From Capniomyces stellatus (lineage: Eukaryota > Kickxellomycota > Harpellomycetes > Harpellales > Legeriomycetaceae): 64,000 nucleotides of DNA. Under the pieces are notes generated by a model. That model was not told the origin of the DNA and made no database searches. It was given only the letters and a program-made list of their open reading frames with translations. The stretch is from the NCBI GenBank assembly GCA_001661515.1, contig LUVW01000023.1, forward strand, positions 321,475-385,474. Reading direction: 5' to 3'. Below, one piece after another: positions 31,014 to 43,316 of this stretch (positions within the stretch are counted from its first letter, which is position 1; each line of letters starts with the position of its first letter). The position numbers and the translations under genes are program-made.

Positions 31014-34000
31014 TTACTGGAGTCTCATGTACACCAGGTAATAGGCGTGGACAATTGGGACGTGAGGAATTTTTGCAAACTCGGTGTTTAAAACAAAATC
31101 AGGCCGAGCAGGTTTCCCAAATCCAACAGTACTGGTGTTGCTGATGGCTCTGGCGCTTTCGTAGCCACTGGGAACAGTTACAATGAGTTCTTTGAGACGC
31201 AGCACGTTTTCGCTGATGGCAAAGCCAATGTCCTCGGTGAGCAGCATTCCAAGCGGCCAAAGTCGGTTTTCAGAGTCACGGACATCTTGAACACCAACGA
31301 TAAGCAGTCCGCTTGGACTTAGCTTTGTGGCTGTTGAGACTACCAGTTCGGTGAGAAGCTTTCTGTACGTTCTAATGATTGCTTCAAACCTGTTCGAGTT
31401 CTGGTTAAGATTCGGAGGGTTTAGGCTCCATAGTTCGGCTGGGGTGATGTGTGGGATAACAAGCAGGGAAAGTGGCGGTGTTTTGATGTCTTTAGTGTGA
31501 ATTGGGAGCATTTCATTTGGATCTTCTGACCCCCCTGATTCGGGGGTTTGAGCCTTTGTGGTGTCAACTGCGATAGATTCCATACCTGTAGATTCAGATG
31601 TAGGGAAATTCTTGATAACCCGTTCAGGTGTTGATGACTTGACTGATCTAGAGTCCGGTTGAACAGGCTCATTACTAGATACACACGAATCCGAACCCGA
31701 GTCTGAATTAGAATCAGAATTAGGATCAGAATCGGAATCGGAATCAGAATCGGAATCAGAATCGGAGCTAGTTCTAGAGTTATAACCAGAGCTGGAATCC
31801 GAGTATGTGTTTGAGGAAGAAATTTTGGCTTTAAGTTTTGTTCTGTTGTGGTGTTTTTGTGTTCGAGTGTTGTTGGCGATTCCAAGATTTTTCAAATAAG
31901 CAACGTCGTTAGTTTCTTCGCCTAATTCCGAGATAAGACCCTATTTATATAACAAATACAAATAAACAATTTAGTACAGTTACTTGTAAAAAAGATAAAC
32001 ATTATGAAATAAAGAAAAGAGGAGGGAGGAGGGGGGGGGGATAAAGAGAAGAAAGAAAGGAACTAACCAGAGCCAACAATGCCTGCTTGTTGTTGCGGAT
32101 CGTTTCTAGGCGTTTTTGTTCGTATGATTTCTTTTGGTTGTTGTCAGCAGAGTGTGTGGGCTTTGGACTGGTCGAATTGGTTGGTCCGTTTGAATTGGTG
32201 TTGAGATGAGGGTTGGTAGGATCGTGCATGGTGGTGTTTGAATCAGAAGCAGGATTATCGGTGGATGGGGAGTTTACCGACAATTCCAAAAGCTCCCAGT
32301 TGGAGTAATCGCGGCCAAACCTTTGGACCATTCGCGAAACAATGAGATTTGCAAAGGTGAACAGGCGAGTGTTGTTTTTGGGATCAGATTTACCAACATG
32401 GAACGTCCAAACACTTCCCATAACCACGCTTTTCCTGTCTATTGGTGATGGTTGAATTGGCTGGTTGATTGTGCGGCAGCAAAAGCCGCTGGCAGCGCAA
32501 ATCTCAGCCAAGACGGCGGGCGAGTTTCCAACAACTTGGAAGCTGTAGTCTTCAAGTGCTGATAGCCTGTGAGATGGGAAGGAGCTGTTGGGCAGCGCTG
32601 GTGGGTTTGGGATTTTTCTTAATGTGGCAATGAACTCGTGGGTAAATACCAAAAAGTCAAACTGTACACACAAATGGGTACCCAACCCAAAAGCCTGGCA
32701 GTACCTCTGTCTCTTGATTATCTATGGACAAATAAACATGCGTATTAGCAAACAAAAGCAAATAAAAGAATGTATAAAACAAATTATATGAAAGAAATAA
32801 AGCAAAAAAAATAAAAAAAATAGTTACCAGCTCATCGATGTCAAAGCCATTGTCGACATAGTTTCTAATTAGCTGGAAGCCAACGGGGATATAAAAGCAT
32901 TGAGCCCTGTTGTCGCCAATTCCGAGCGTGCAGTAGTGGTGCATTTTCAGGAGTCTCCAGGTTTCGTTGATGACGTTGGCCATTTGGACTTGGAATTCTT
33001 GAGGGCCAGGAAACCTGCTCAGGTCGCCATTGATGTGGGAGGAATAAGCGACACAGTCCTTGTAAGGCGGATGAGTCAAAACATGGTCGAAAATAGCATC
33101 AGTTGTTGAGGAGGGTTGCGATGAGTTGTTAAAGAAGAACTGGGCGTGGTTCCCCATAATCAAATTCAGGTTGCGCGAATCGCCATTGAAAATCAGAGGT
33201 CTCAGCTTGGCGGGCAGCTTGTTTGCCAGAGATACGGGGACAGCAAACGAACAATTGCGTTGAGAGAGAGCTATTGCAACGGGGTTAATATCAATGCCAA
33301 CACACTTTCTTCCCAGCAGAAACGACTCAATGGCATCAGTTCCTCTGCCCAAAAAGTTGGAAAGTACAAGCCCTCCACTCCGGGTGTACCGAATCAGAGC
33401 TCTTCTGACAGTTTGGGGCAGCCAGGTGCCGTGGTAGTCGGTTCCTGAATGCGAAGCCCATCTCGGTGCTCTGCCAGGAATGTTGAAGTATGTTGAGTTG
33501 ACAGGCAGGGACCACATCATTGCTTTTGTCGGCCCATACGTGCTTAGTAGCCCAAGCGGCGCAGCTGAGCGCAGAAAGTTTGGACGAGGATTGAAGCTGT
33601 TTGACTCCAGTTCTGTGGTTACCGTCAAGTCAGACGCATTGCTTAGATTGACAGCTGACGGCGGCGGAATGCACGAGTCTCTTGTAAAGTAGGGGCTGTG
33701 CAGGTAGTCGTCAACAGCCCCCATATACTCGCCCGCACTGACACCCATTATTCTTGTAAACTCGTCCCCGCCCATCTTTAACTTTGCATTTGGCTCCGGA
33801 CCCAAACTCATCATCTGCGGGTTTGCTGTGCCAAACGGATTTAGGGCCTCCAGACTCATTCCACTCTCGTCGCCATTGTCAGAAACGTTGCTGGTATCAA
33901 GCGTATACTCGTTCTCAAACGTCACCAGTCTATCACGTAGTGAGTCCTTGATCTTGGACAGCTCCTGGCTGTTCTTGCTGTCCAAGATCTCGCCTTTCGG

Positions 34001-37000
34001 CATCCACGAACTTGCGCTGTTGTAGCAAGGCTCGCACATTATCACCTGTCCATACCCAGTCCGCCAGTTTGAACACTCGGTTGTCCAGCAATACGAACAG
34101 TACACGCCAGCCACCCGCTCAGCAGCCTCAGCCATCTGGTTTGGCACCTCTGACCGTCCAACCAGCTTAAACGCCCTGTCCTCCACCTCCTCATCAGCCT
34201 CCTCGCCCTCATTTCCACCACCCGTTTCGTTTGTCTGCTCATCCCCATCCCTGCCCTCGCTTCCTTCTATATCCACGCCATCCATGATGCTTTCGTCCCA
34301 ATCAAGTGCTTCTTTTGAGTACGATGGCCGGAAACACGATCTTCTGTGTGGATGCTGGTTAGGAAAGTCATACGCATAGCAGTCCAAACAGACATTGAAT
34401 CCCCCGCTATTAATCCCGTAGTTTGTAGTGATGTTCTGACACTCACTGCACGTCCACCACGACATCGAATTGCTTACATTTGCTCTACAAACTGCGCACT
34501 TGGTCTCCACCTGCAATTCCACCCCCACCAGCTGATCCCCATTCTCCTTGCCCCCATTTACTGCCAGCTGCCTGCTATAGTTGCTTTTGTGCTTTGTATA
34601 ATGGATCTGGCAATAGAAGATAAATCCCGCCTTGAACTTGTCCAACGGCATTCCGGAGCACATCACGTGGTAGCTTCTATGGCATTTAGCGTCAAAACAC
34701 CCTATTGTCGCCCCCTTCATCCTGCATCTTGCACATTTCTACAATTGGTTATTCATCCGTTTGTTAAATTCTACAATCTAATAATCAATCACACAGCTAT
34801 TTGGGCTATTTAAACTTACTATCAGCCGTCCACGAACAACCGCCTTTGACACATTGTACCAATCCCACTGGTCTGCTTTGTGTAGCTTTGTCAGCTGGTT
34901 TACACTGCTAATACCACTGCCAGTAATACGCTTATGTTTGTAGGATCCACGCGCTGGTGAGTCTACTACAACTTCTGGCGAGTACCTGGCACAGGAATCA
35001 TGGACCCAAAACCTTTTTTGCTGTGTCTGTTGGCTCCTCTTTTCATCAGCTTTGCTGCCCCCCACACTCGTCTCTTTATCGTCGCCTACATCGGGCTGCT
35101 TGTTTGGTGCTTGTGTTGCCTGAGGCTTCTTCTTGCTCTTTTGCTGAATCAAAAACGGAACACTGCTAATAAACGCTCCAATGCTGAACTGCTCATCGTA
35201 GCTATCATACCCTTTGGCTGTGGCGTCTACACCTGTTTTTTCAAACTGTTCAATACCCATTTCCATCATTTGGCTTGACTGCTCCTTTTCTCCACACAAC
35301 GCACATCTCTGTTGCGAGTGGTACATTGATCTTAAAAACTGGATATGCTCCTGGCTCTCCAGCAATCCAATCTTTGGTATCTTTTGATTCCTGTCCTTTG
35401 TCACATTCACCTTGCATACATCCCCACCACCAAACTCATCAAAGGCACGTTTATTAATATCCATCCCCATCTCCATTTCCACCTCTGCTCCCACTTTTAC
35501 CATTTCCATACTAGCACTTGGACTACCGTCACCAACTACAGTTTGGCTCTCCCCTTCTCTATCCTCACTCTCGAAACCTAGAAAACTGGTATCATACACA
35601 TCTTTGACATACTCTACAACCGAATTTGACAATATCAGTTGTGACACTTTTACCGATTGTTGCTCATTCTGCTTTAGCGAGTCCTGCTCACTTGCTTCTG
35701 GTGCTGCATTTTCAACCTCAGCCTTTGACTGCTCAACTATTTCCTGGATGCTCAATATTGGCGATCGAATAAATTTTGTTGGTGGATGCTGATGGTTAGT
35801 TGGGAATAAACCGGAATAACACCTATTGTTTTGTTATTTGTAAACTTTAGTTGATCTCTCTTATTTCAATAATAACAATAAATTATATATATATCTAGCT
35901 GTTTTACATGAAGCACAGATCAAAGCTGGAATAGTCATAGCCCTCTGACGGAACCTCACATTTGCTGCAGTAATATCGGAAACAACTGATAACTACACTA
36001 CACTCGTTGCAATAAACCATCCACGTCTTTGACTCTAATAAAGCATAATCAACATCAATACCAACATTATTACCATCATCACGACTACTTGGCGCCCAAC
36101 CCTGTATATCAATTTCATATAATTATTGTTTGCGTGTTTTTTTGTTTTGTTTTTTTTTTGTTTCATTTTTACCAGCTGTGTCGTCATTCAGATTTTTTTG
36201 TGAATCTATAAACACAAGGCTCTTTTCTAGCATGTCAATTGTTTGTTGCAGCGATTTGTTTCTCTCCGTTCGACTTTGTGATTTAGTTGAACCCGTTTTG
36301 CCCGTTTCGTGGGTAGCTGTCCCATTTTCGTTTTTCTCATTTGGCTTTAGAAACCTGTTCATATTTTGCTTTTTCAGCCTCTTTTTGGGCAAAATCCCGA
36401 GAAGCCTTCCATCCTTGTTGATGGTTTCCGTCAACACTTTGATTTGCTTTGAATTGAAATCAAACCATTCCCGACTATTCCCTTCCTTTGCCTTACCCAC
36501 AGCATTTCCAGCATTTCCAGTATCGACTTCAATGACTTTATCACCAGAACTGTCACCATTATCTTCACCAGTGTCTTTCTCGGCTCTAAATTCTACCAAA
36601 ACTCTCCCCTGTGCTATCGATACTATATATCCATCCTTCCATCCATTATTCTCAACGCTTTCCTCGTCTATTAAATAATACTTGCAACTCATCCGAGCTC
36701 TAACCTTATCCCCAATCTTGTAAAATATCTTGTAGTCCTGCATACTCATTTCTTTATGTGCCAGTTGAATTGTTCCAACATCCTCTGGATACAACACCTT
36801 TTGGTTCTGCTGGTCAAATGCATCCGATATTGCTTCTCTAACAGCAAGTCGAACCGATAAAGGCTGTTGTTTACTTTTCAAGGTCTTTTTTCTATCTTTA
36901 TGCCCATCTATTTGTCATTACCATATTATTGTTATTGTTATTGTTATTATCACTATTGTCACCATTATTATTGTTATATCATATCGTATCATACTATTAT

Positions 37001-40000
37001 CACTATTAACATTATCACTATTATTGTCATATAATATCGTATCATACTATTACACTTACTATATTCTATGCTGTCCTTGTTCAGAGCCATCAAAAGTGCC
37101 ATTTGGTTGACCATTCTGCTATTCACCATTAGTCTTGGCGAGTTCACATCCACCCATTCGTTATAGTGCTCAGGCCAGCCTTCGTATCGAATATAGAGTC
37201 TGTATTTAACCTTCTGTTCAACCAGTCCTGGCCACCACTCGTTTACTTGCCGACCTCGAACTGCAACCATCAAATCTTTGGAAAAATGAACCGCATAACT
37301 CGACAATTTGGCCTGTTGGGGCAGGGAATGAAACTCGCCGTCTAGCTGCTCTTGTGCAATTGGTTTGCATCCGCCTTCTGGGATAGGTTCTTGTGGATCT
37401 CGTCGTTTTCGGCCTGGTCTTGAAACCTCAACCACAACCTTTTTTTCCTTCAACTTTGTGCTGTTTCCGCTTTTTTCTTTTACTTTTTCTCTTTCTTTTT
37501 TTGCTCTAGTATCTCCAACACCCTTGATTTTGCTTTTCGCCAGTACCTTCTTTTTCTTTTGCTTCTTTTTGGGCTTTGTGTAGTTTTTGTAGTTTCTGTA
37601 CAACCCATCTCCACTGCTCCAACTACTACTGCTGCTACTGTCATCACTATTGTGTTCACTACCTTCAACTCCACTATCACTATCGACTACATCGCTACTA
37701 TCACCATATTCAACACCTGAATCCACCAGTATTTCGTCGCTTTTACCCACTTGATCTCCCAAACTCTTCACTCCCGCCTTTTGTCTACTCATAGCTTGAG
37801 TTTCTCTGTACTTTTGGCTAAACACACTTCGTTTCTCCTTTTCTGCCTCTCTCCTTTCCACCACCTCCTCCTCAACCCTTTCTAGATATTCATTGTGCCT
37901 TTTAAGCAAATCTATAACCACCATTGTCCGCTGCTTTTCGTCAAGCTCAACTACCTCACCGCCGCTATTGCCGAGCTCGCTGCCCGGACTATGCTGTCTG
38001 ATCCGCCTGCTCTGTATGTTTATCCACTCGTTGTACTCTACGCCCCAGTCCACATAACTAACCAGCAGCTTTCCCTTCCATATCGACAAAATCCTTCCCA
38101 AATAATACTTTCGATCTAGGTTCAATATCTCCACCAGCTGCCCAATCACAATCCCGCTTACACTACACACACTGCTCTCCCCACTAAACTCTTTTTGCCT
38201 GTCTGTTTTCAACATTGACCACACCAGCATTTCGGTCTCCGCCTTAGAATACTCCTTATTGTCGTATAAATGCTTGAATTCCACTTTCTGTTGCCCCACT
38301 GCCTTTTTCCCAGGCCTTGCTTTGGCTTTGACTTTGGCTTTGATATTAATCTTGGATATGACCTTGGACTTGGCTTTAGTCCCCGTTGCTTCTGCTTTCT
38401 CTCTTTCAGCCTTAAATTTAAGACGACCTATCAATACATTGCTTTTCTCAATGTTTTTTTTCATCTTTTTCAAATAGCTGCTGACTTTAGCCTTTTTCCC
38501 CACCTTTCCGCCAACTAATTTTGGTCCCAAGTAAGACTTGACACCTCCTTTACTTTTCTGAACCTTGACTTGTGCTTTTCCATCGTTCGGTAATCCACCA
38601 GCCCCACTTGAACTACCAATCCCACCTAATTCACCAATCCTACTTGAACCACCAACTTCATCCGAGCTATCAAACTCACCCGAGTCACTTCCACTCTCAC
38701 TACCACTCCCAGCCATATTACCATCTTCAAAATTCAGTTTTATTCGCTTCGACTCTGTATCTATCCATTCGTCATAGACATTGCCCCACCCTTTGTACCG
38801 AACCTTTATTTTCCCTTTTTCAAGCTTCATTGATTTTGCCTTGTACCACTTTCTGTCTGCTGCCAGAACTAACAGCCTACTCCCCTGTTTATACTTACTA
38901 TACGTCTCATTCGCTTCAATAAACCCTGCCTCGTTTGCCAAATAACTTGATATATTTCGCGTAAAAAACGCTCCTGTGGTTACCATCCCCCCATTACTCT
39001 TTTTCTTTCTTTCTTTATTACTCCTACCCGGCTTCGTCTGATCGTCCTGTTTGCTCCTGTTTGCTATCTGCTTCAATCCTCTTGCTGAATTATAAATATC
39101 CTGTTTGTTTTTCTCTCCATTTTCTACATTATTTGCCATTTTCCCGCCTTCAAGATTTGAACCACCATTTGGCTTGCTTTGACTCAGCCCTGTATCTTTT
39201 GTGCAAATATAGCTACTCGCTTCTACTTTTTGCTCTTTTCCATCACCTTTACTCCCATTCTTGGTATAACTCGGGCCTATGTCTCTATCCAACCTTGCAT
39301 TCACACTTACCACGCCGCCTCTATCCAACCCCAATGTAGTTTTGTCTATACCAGCATCTGCTTTATCATATCCATCCATTCCTGCAACCTGACCCATACC
39401 ACCACTGGTGCTTGATTTACTTTCTATAGCTATATTAACGGGTTATTTATTGGAATTTAATTTCTTACTAATTTAACATGTTTAGTTTGCCATAAGTTCC
39501 ATAGCCAATTACTAGTTCTTTGCCCCCCCCCCCTTCTCCCCCACTTCCTCTCTTTTTTTTTATTCGGTTTACATTTGCTTTTAAAAATATACTTACAACT
39601 CGACTGACCTTTGCCACGCTTCAAAGCTCTTTCGCTTAGCCTCTTTTCAAATTTACGTATTTTGAATCTTGGAATTACGTCAGAAAACACCATTATACAC
39701 CCTTCACATACCGATAACTCTTTATTCACCTCCAATAGCTCGTGAGGGTGCTTAATTACACTACAACTACCACAACTTGCGTTGCTTGATGCTGTTTGAT
39801 TCTCAACAATAGTCCCATTTACAGTCTGACACTCCAACTCTTTGTACCTACTTTCTGTTGAAAGCTCCACTTCTGTGTTTGTTTTTTCAGACAGCTCGAG
39901 CCCTATTTTCTCCGCAGTATCTTGACGTAAAGTCTCCTCCAGTGTCTCCACCTCGCTTGTTGGTACTTTTCTTGGTCTACCACGCTTCCGCTTTTCCTTT

Positions 40001-40284
40001 GGCTCTTGTCCGATATCCCCGATACATATCAACTTTCTAGGCCTCCCTCTTTTCCTACCACCCCCTATGTTGCTTTCAACATTACTCTCTACCCTACCCA
40101 GCTCAGTGCCCTCCATTGCTTCTTGGCCAGCCAATTCAAAGCTCTTTTGGTTACCACCATTATTTCCACCGCCCCCAAATCCTGCTTTAAAATCACCTAC
40201 GGCCACCGGTGCCTCAGCTGACTTTATGCTTGTCGGATCATCTTTATTTTCGAGCTTATAGTCACTCGAATCTACATTACTCAT
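31014..40284 (-). CDS. multidomain chromatin-reader DNA methylase, eight exons, about 2804 aa
   Basis: Exons on the minus strand: 40284-39597, 39429-37060, 36907-36173, 36034-35908, 35822-34820, 34738-32828, 32721-32068, 31940-31014; all junctions keep frame. Domains in order: AT-hooks KRGRPRK (about residues 77 and 100); Cys4 cluster (171-196); Tudor-knot/chromobarrel-like repeats near 411-461 (YKGWGNVYDEWID), 670-710, 965-1015 and 1080-1190; ZZ finger across exons 4-5 (YCNEC, YYCSKC, FDLCFMCY); extended PHD across exons 5-6 (CALC, WVHDSCA, CARC, GATIGC, SYHVMC); a second ZZ-like finger (about 1722-1770); GATA-like finger CSYC-x17-CEPC (1855-1880); Rossmann methylase with NFLGRGTDAIE, GIDINPVA and DHVLTHPPYKD (2040-2280); Asp/Ser tract; and a C-terminal block with GLLIVGVQDVR and WPLGMLLTEDI. 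Inferred role: SAM-dependent DNA methylation guided by histone and DNA readers in the nucleus. Target base (N6-adenine or N4-cytosine) is not readable. Exons 4-8 belong together beyond reasonable doubt; exons 1-3 rest on matched splice phases. Alternative: two adjacent genes. Confidence 0.78.
31681..31775 (-). repeat. coding (GA-T-TC)n microsatellite giving an Asp/Ser run
   Basis: Inside the last exon of the methylase gene, GAATCx/GATTCx-type hexamers repeat and encode alternating Ser and Asp. It forms a long acidic linker between the methylase module and the conserved C-terminal block. Confidence 0.85.
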
Positions 40285-43200
40285 CGTTTTATGTGTTATA
40301 CTTTGTTCACTTGTTTTTTTCGTATTGCTATTTCGTCTTTGGCTTGCTGACGCGGTAAACTTAAGCGTCTTATTTCGCTCTTTAAAATGAATTAGAATTA
40401 CACTCTAAAAAGAATTCAAAGTGCCTTTTTTTGGTTTTCTCAAAGCTTACTTTTATTTCCTGAATAAAAATAAGCTATCTACAGTTCACGTTAAGGTGCT
40501 ACTCTTTGGTAAATATCAAACAGTGTACTACGTTCGTTTTATTAAAGTTTGTCGCATCAGGCTATTTTTTTTTTGATCTTTTTGAGCCAAGTACCCCTCG
40601 TTAAAGTCTGAATATTTTATGTATTCTTGCTCGCATTTTGATCCAAAACCAAAACCTTTATCAAATCAAGTTGATCTGTTTCCATAACTTTGAGCCAAGC
40701 TTCATATTATTTCAAATCACTTATTAATAGAGTTTCGTGGTTTTAAATAAAAGTCTGGTTTGATTGTTCCTTGTTGCTTTTTTTTTTATTTTGCTGTATT
40801 TACTCGTACATAATTGGACATTTTTTATTTTCCTTCGTTTAAATATCGGAAAAGAGTAGCAAATCAATTTCTACAGGTTCCATCCTAAAGGGGTATTTAC
40901 TTTTTTAATTTAATTACTTTTGTTTTTTTCCTTTTTTATCTTTTTTAAAAAAAATAAAAGCGGGCAACATCCGTAATTGGGAAACAAAAAATTAGAATTA
41001 AAGTAAAACTAATAGCAAAAACTTTTCAGCTTGACAATAAAATAAAAGCCTCAGCATGGATCGCTTGATTTAATTTCTAAGTTTGTGCTGTAGTTTACTT
41101 TTTATTATTGAAACTTACTAGTATGAACATCAATAAATGTGAAAATTTGTGACTGCTACTGTAGTAAGAATTTTTTTATTATGTAAACCTTGTCAGTCTT
41201 GGATTAGAAAAAAAAAACCCCATATAAAGTGTACAACCGAAGAAATAAAAGTAAGGCTTAACCAAGTAAACTGTAATTTATTAGCCAACTACAAAAAAAA
41301 AAAATACAAAAAAAAAAAAACACGAGTTACCGGCTCGACTCATTTACCTATTACACCTGCTTTTTTTTTTTTATCCACCGAATCGTACCCGACATTGTTT
41401 ACCAAATCTATTGCGATCCTGGCCCCGTATGCTACTCCGCATCACTTATTTCATTCCACCATACTTCATCTTACCCATCTCAAATACTCTTCTGTGATGG
41501 TTTACTTTATAAATGAATATCTAGGTTTATTGGCTTTCGGTGTTAAAATAAACCGTGGTCAATGTCAGCAACAATTATGTTTGAAAAATAAAGTATAAAT
41601 AGCATTATAGATGTTTTTCAAGCCCCAAACATATTATATTATATTAGATGGGTGTTTTAACATATTTTCACACAATTTACAATAGATGATTCATGCTTCT
41701 AGCGCCGTTAGGCACAACCAAGCTAACACTTTGACTGAATAGACTTGGTTTTAATGTTGAAAGATTGCAAAATACACTATTGAAACGTAGCATTGGCTAG
41801 CGTATATATTGTTGTCGAAATCTCCTACATTCTTCACTGCTCTTCCTGTTGCCTTAATTGATGTGGTTGTAAATAATATAAAAGTAAGACTATACGAGTA
41901 ACTTATTAGCAAAAGGTTGATACATGCACTGCAGCTACACCTGCCAAATAAATATTATACGGGAGAAGCACTTGAAGGGACTTTCCCTAGCGGGCTCTAA
42001 GTAGCATGTATTTATAAATTTATAATTATACAAGCCGCAACGTTAGAGCGTACAATTCCATCTTACAATACGCAATTGTTATTAAAGTGCTTCCAAATGT
42101 TGTTTGGTGAAAAAATTATGGTTGAAACTCAAAAACATGTTTGCAAAAACACAAACGTTTTATCACAAGTCTTTTTGTAATTGAAGGGTCTAGTCAGCTT
42201 TTATTTTATTTTATTGAAATGTCTAGTCAGCTTTCAATTTATTTATTTTAAATACAAACAACCTGCAACCCTATTGTTGCAAAAAAATCAAGATGGTTAA
42301 TGTGGTTCTTAACTTGATAAAATGTACTTCAATTCTTATAAATTGTAGAGTATCAATGAATGCACCTTGGTTAAATCAATTGATTGTGCCTCGGAGGTGT
42401 TGGTTTTCGCTACCAACACAAACATTTTTTTTTGTTCAATCTCCAGTAATGTCTAGTTAAATCAACTATCGATTGGATTCTCTGATTGTTGAGGTCATGG
42501 TGCAGCATTTAAGTTAATACGACTGCTGATTGTAAAAGCAGTCCGTTGCATTTAGCCATGGGCATAAGAATGTGTTAGTTCATATTGGTATTTTTTTTTT
42601 TTTTTTGCAATTGGAGTCAAATTGGTTCGATTGATTTTTAAAGGCAACTAACTCGCCAAATACTTTTTTTTTTCCTGAGAAACAATGATAATACAATACT
42701 GCTGATTCTTATTAAACGCATTATTAAGACCATTCCTATGAATGCGCAAGTCGAATATGCCTCAAGTTGCCGCTTACAAGTAAGGGAATAAGCAAGATAA
42801 ACACAAACAGACGTTTTATTGTAGTTAAACGCTAGGAACAAGGTGCAGTAAAGGCATATCCTATCTTTAAAACAGAGGTGTGTAGTAAAGAATGTCAACA
42901 ATAAACTAGTAAGAGTATATAACGTTATTACTAAAATAGCAAAACATGATTTGATCAAGTGTAAATGCGCTGGAATATGGTCAGCAACTGAATGATAGTA
43001 CAGAAAATATATTTTATTAATCAAAACTCCTAGCATTTTTGCTAAGGGCATACTAATCATTGTTTTAGGCCTATAGACACAGTATTAGCCGTGATAGAAA
43101 CCCTTTGCCACAAATGCCAGATTACTTTTAAAAATAAATAATGATAAAATAATATATCTAGGCTGAAATTGGATATAAAAACGTGCCCATCCACCTCAAT

Positions 43201-43316
43201 ATTTAATATCATAAAACTCGTCATATTTTTTCTCTAATCAAGCAAAAATATCTTTACCCTTTACAAAACAGCTTTTCACAACATTTTTTTTTAAAAAAAA
43301 ACCTTGAAATTATAAA
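40285..43316. other. divergent intergenic region, no supported gene
   Basis: About 3 kb between the methylase gene start (minus) and the secreted-repeat gene (plus). It holds T-runs, short A-runs and two chance frames: a 140-codon hydrophobic minus frame at 42638-43060 and a 149-codon plus frame at 41149-41598 without an ATG. Neither has a recognisable domain, repeat or splice context. Confidence 0.5.

Noticed and set aside
34778..35755. A separate gene beginning at 35755
   Set aside because: The apparent start is not ATG, and the sequence just upstream completes a ZZ finger (CYSGLFPTNHQHP) with the previous exon.
36989..39397. A separate gene for an 802-residue Tudor-knot protein with its own ATG
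   Set aside because: In-frame sequence continues upstream to a splice acceptor and the frame ends inside a predicted intron; phase-matched junctions on both sides fit exon 2 of the methylase gene better. Not fully excluded.
41149..41598. A 149-codon plus-strand frame
   Set aside because: It lacks an ATG start and runs through poly-A tracts giving Lys runs; likely chance.
42500..42560. Hairpin ACTGCT...AGCAGT resembling an anticodon stem-loop
   Set aside because: No acceptor stem, D-arm or T-arm can be built around it, so it is not a tRNA.
42638..43060. A 140-codon hydrophobic minus-strand frame with an ATG start
   Set aside because: No recognisable domain or membrane topology pattern, composition as expected from A/T-rich DNA, and no splice or neighbour support. 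It could be reconsidered if transcripts map here.
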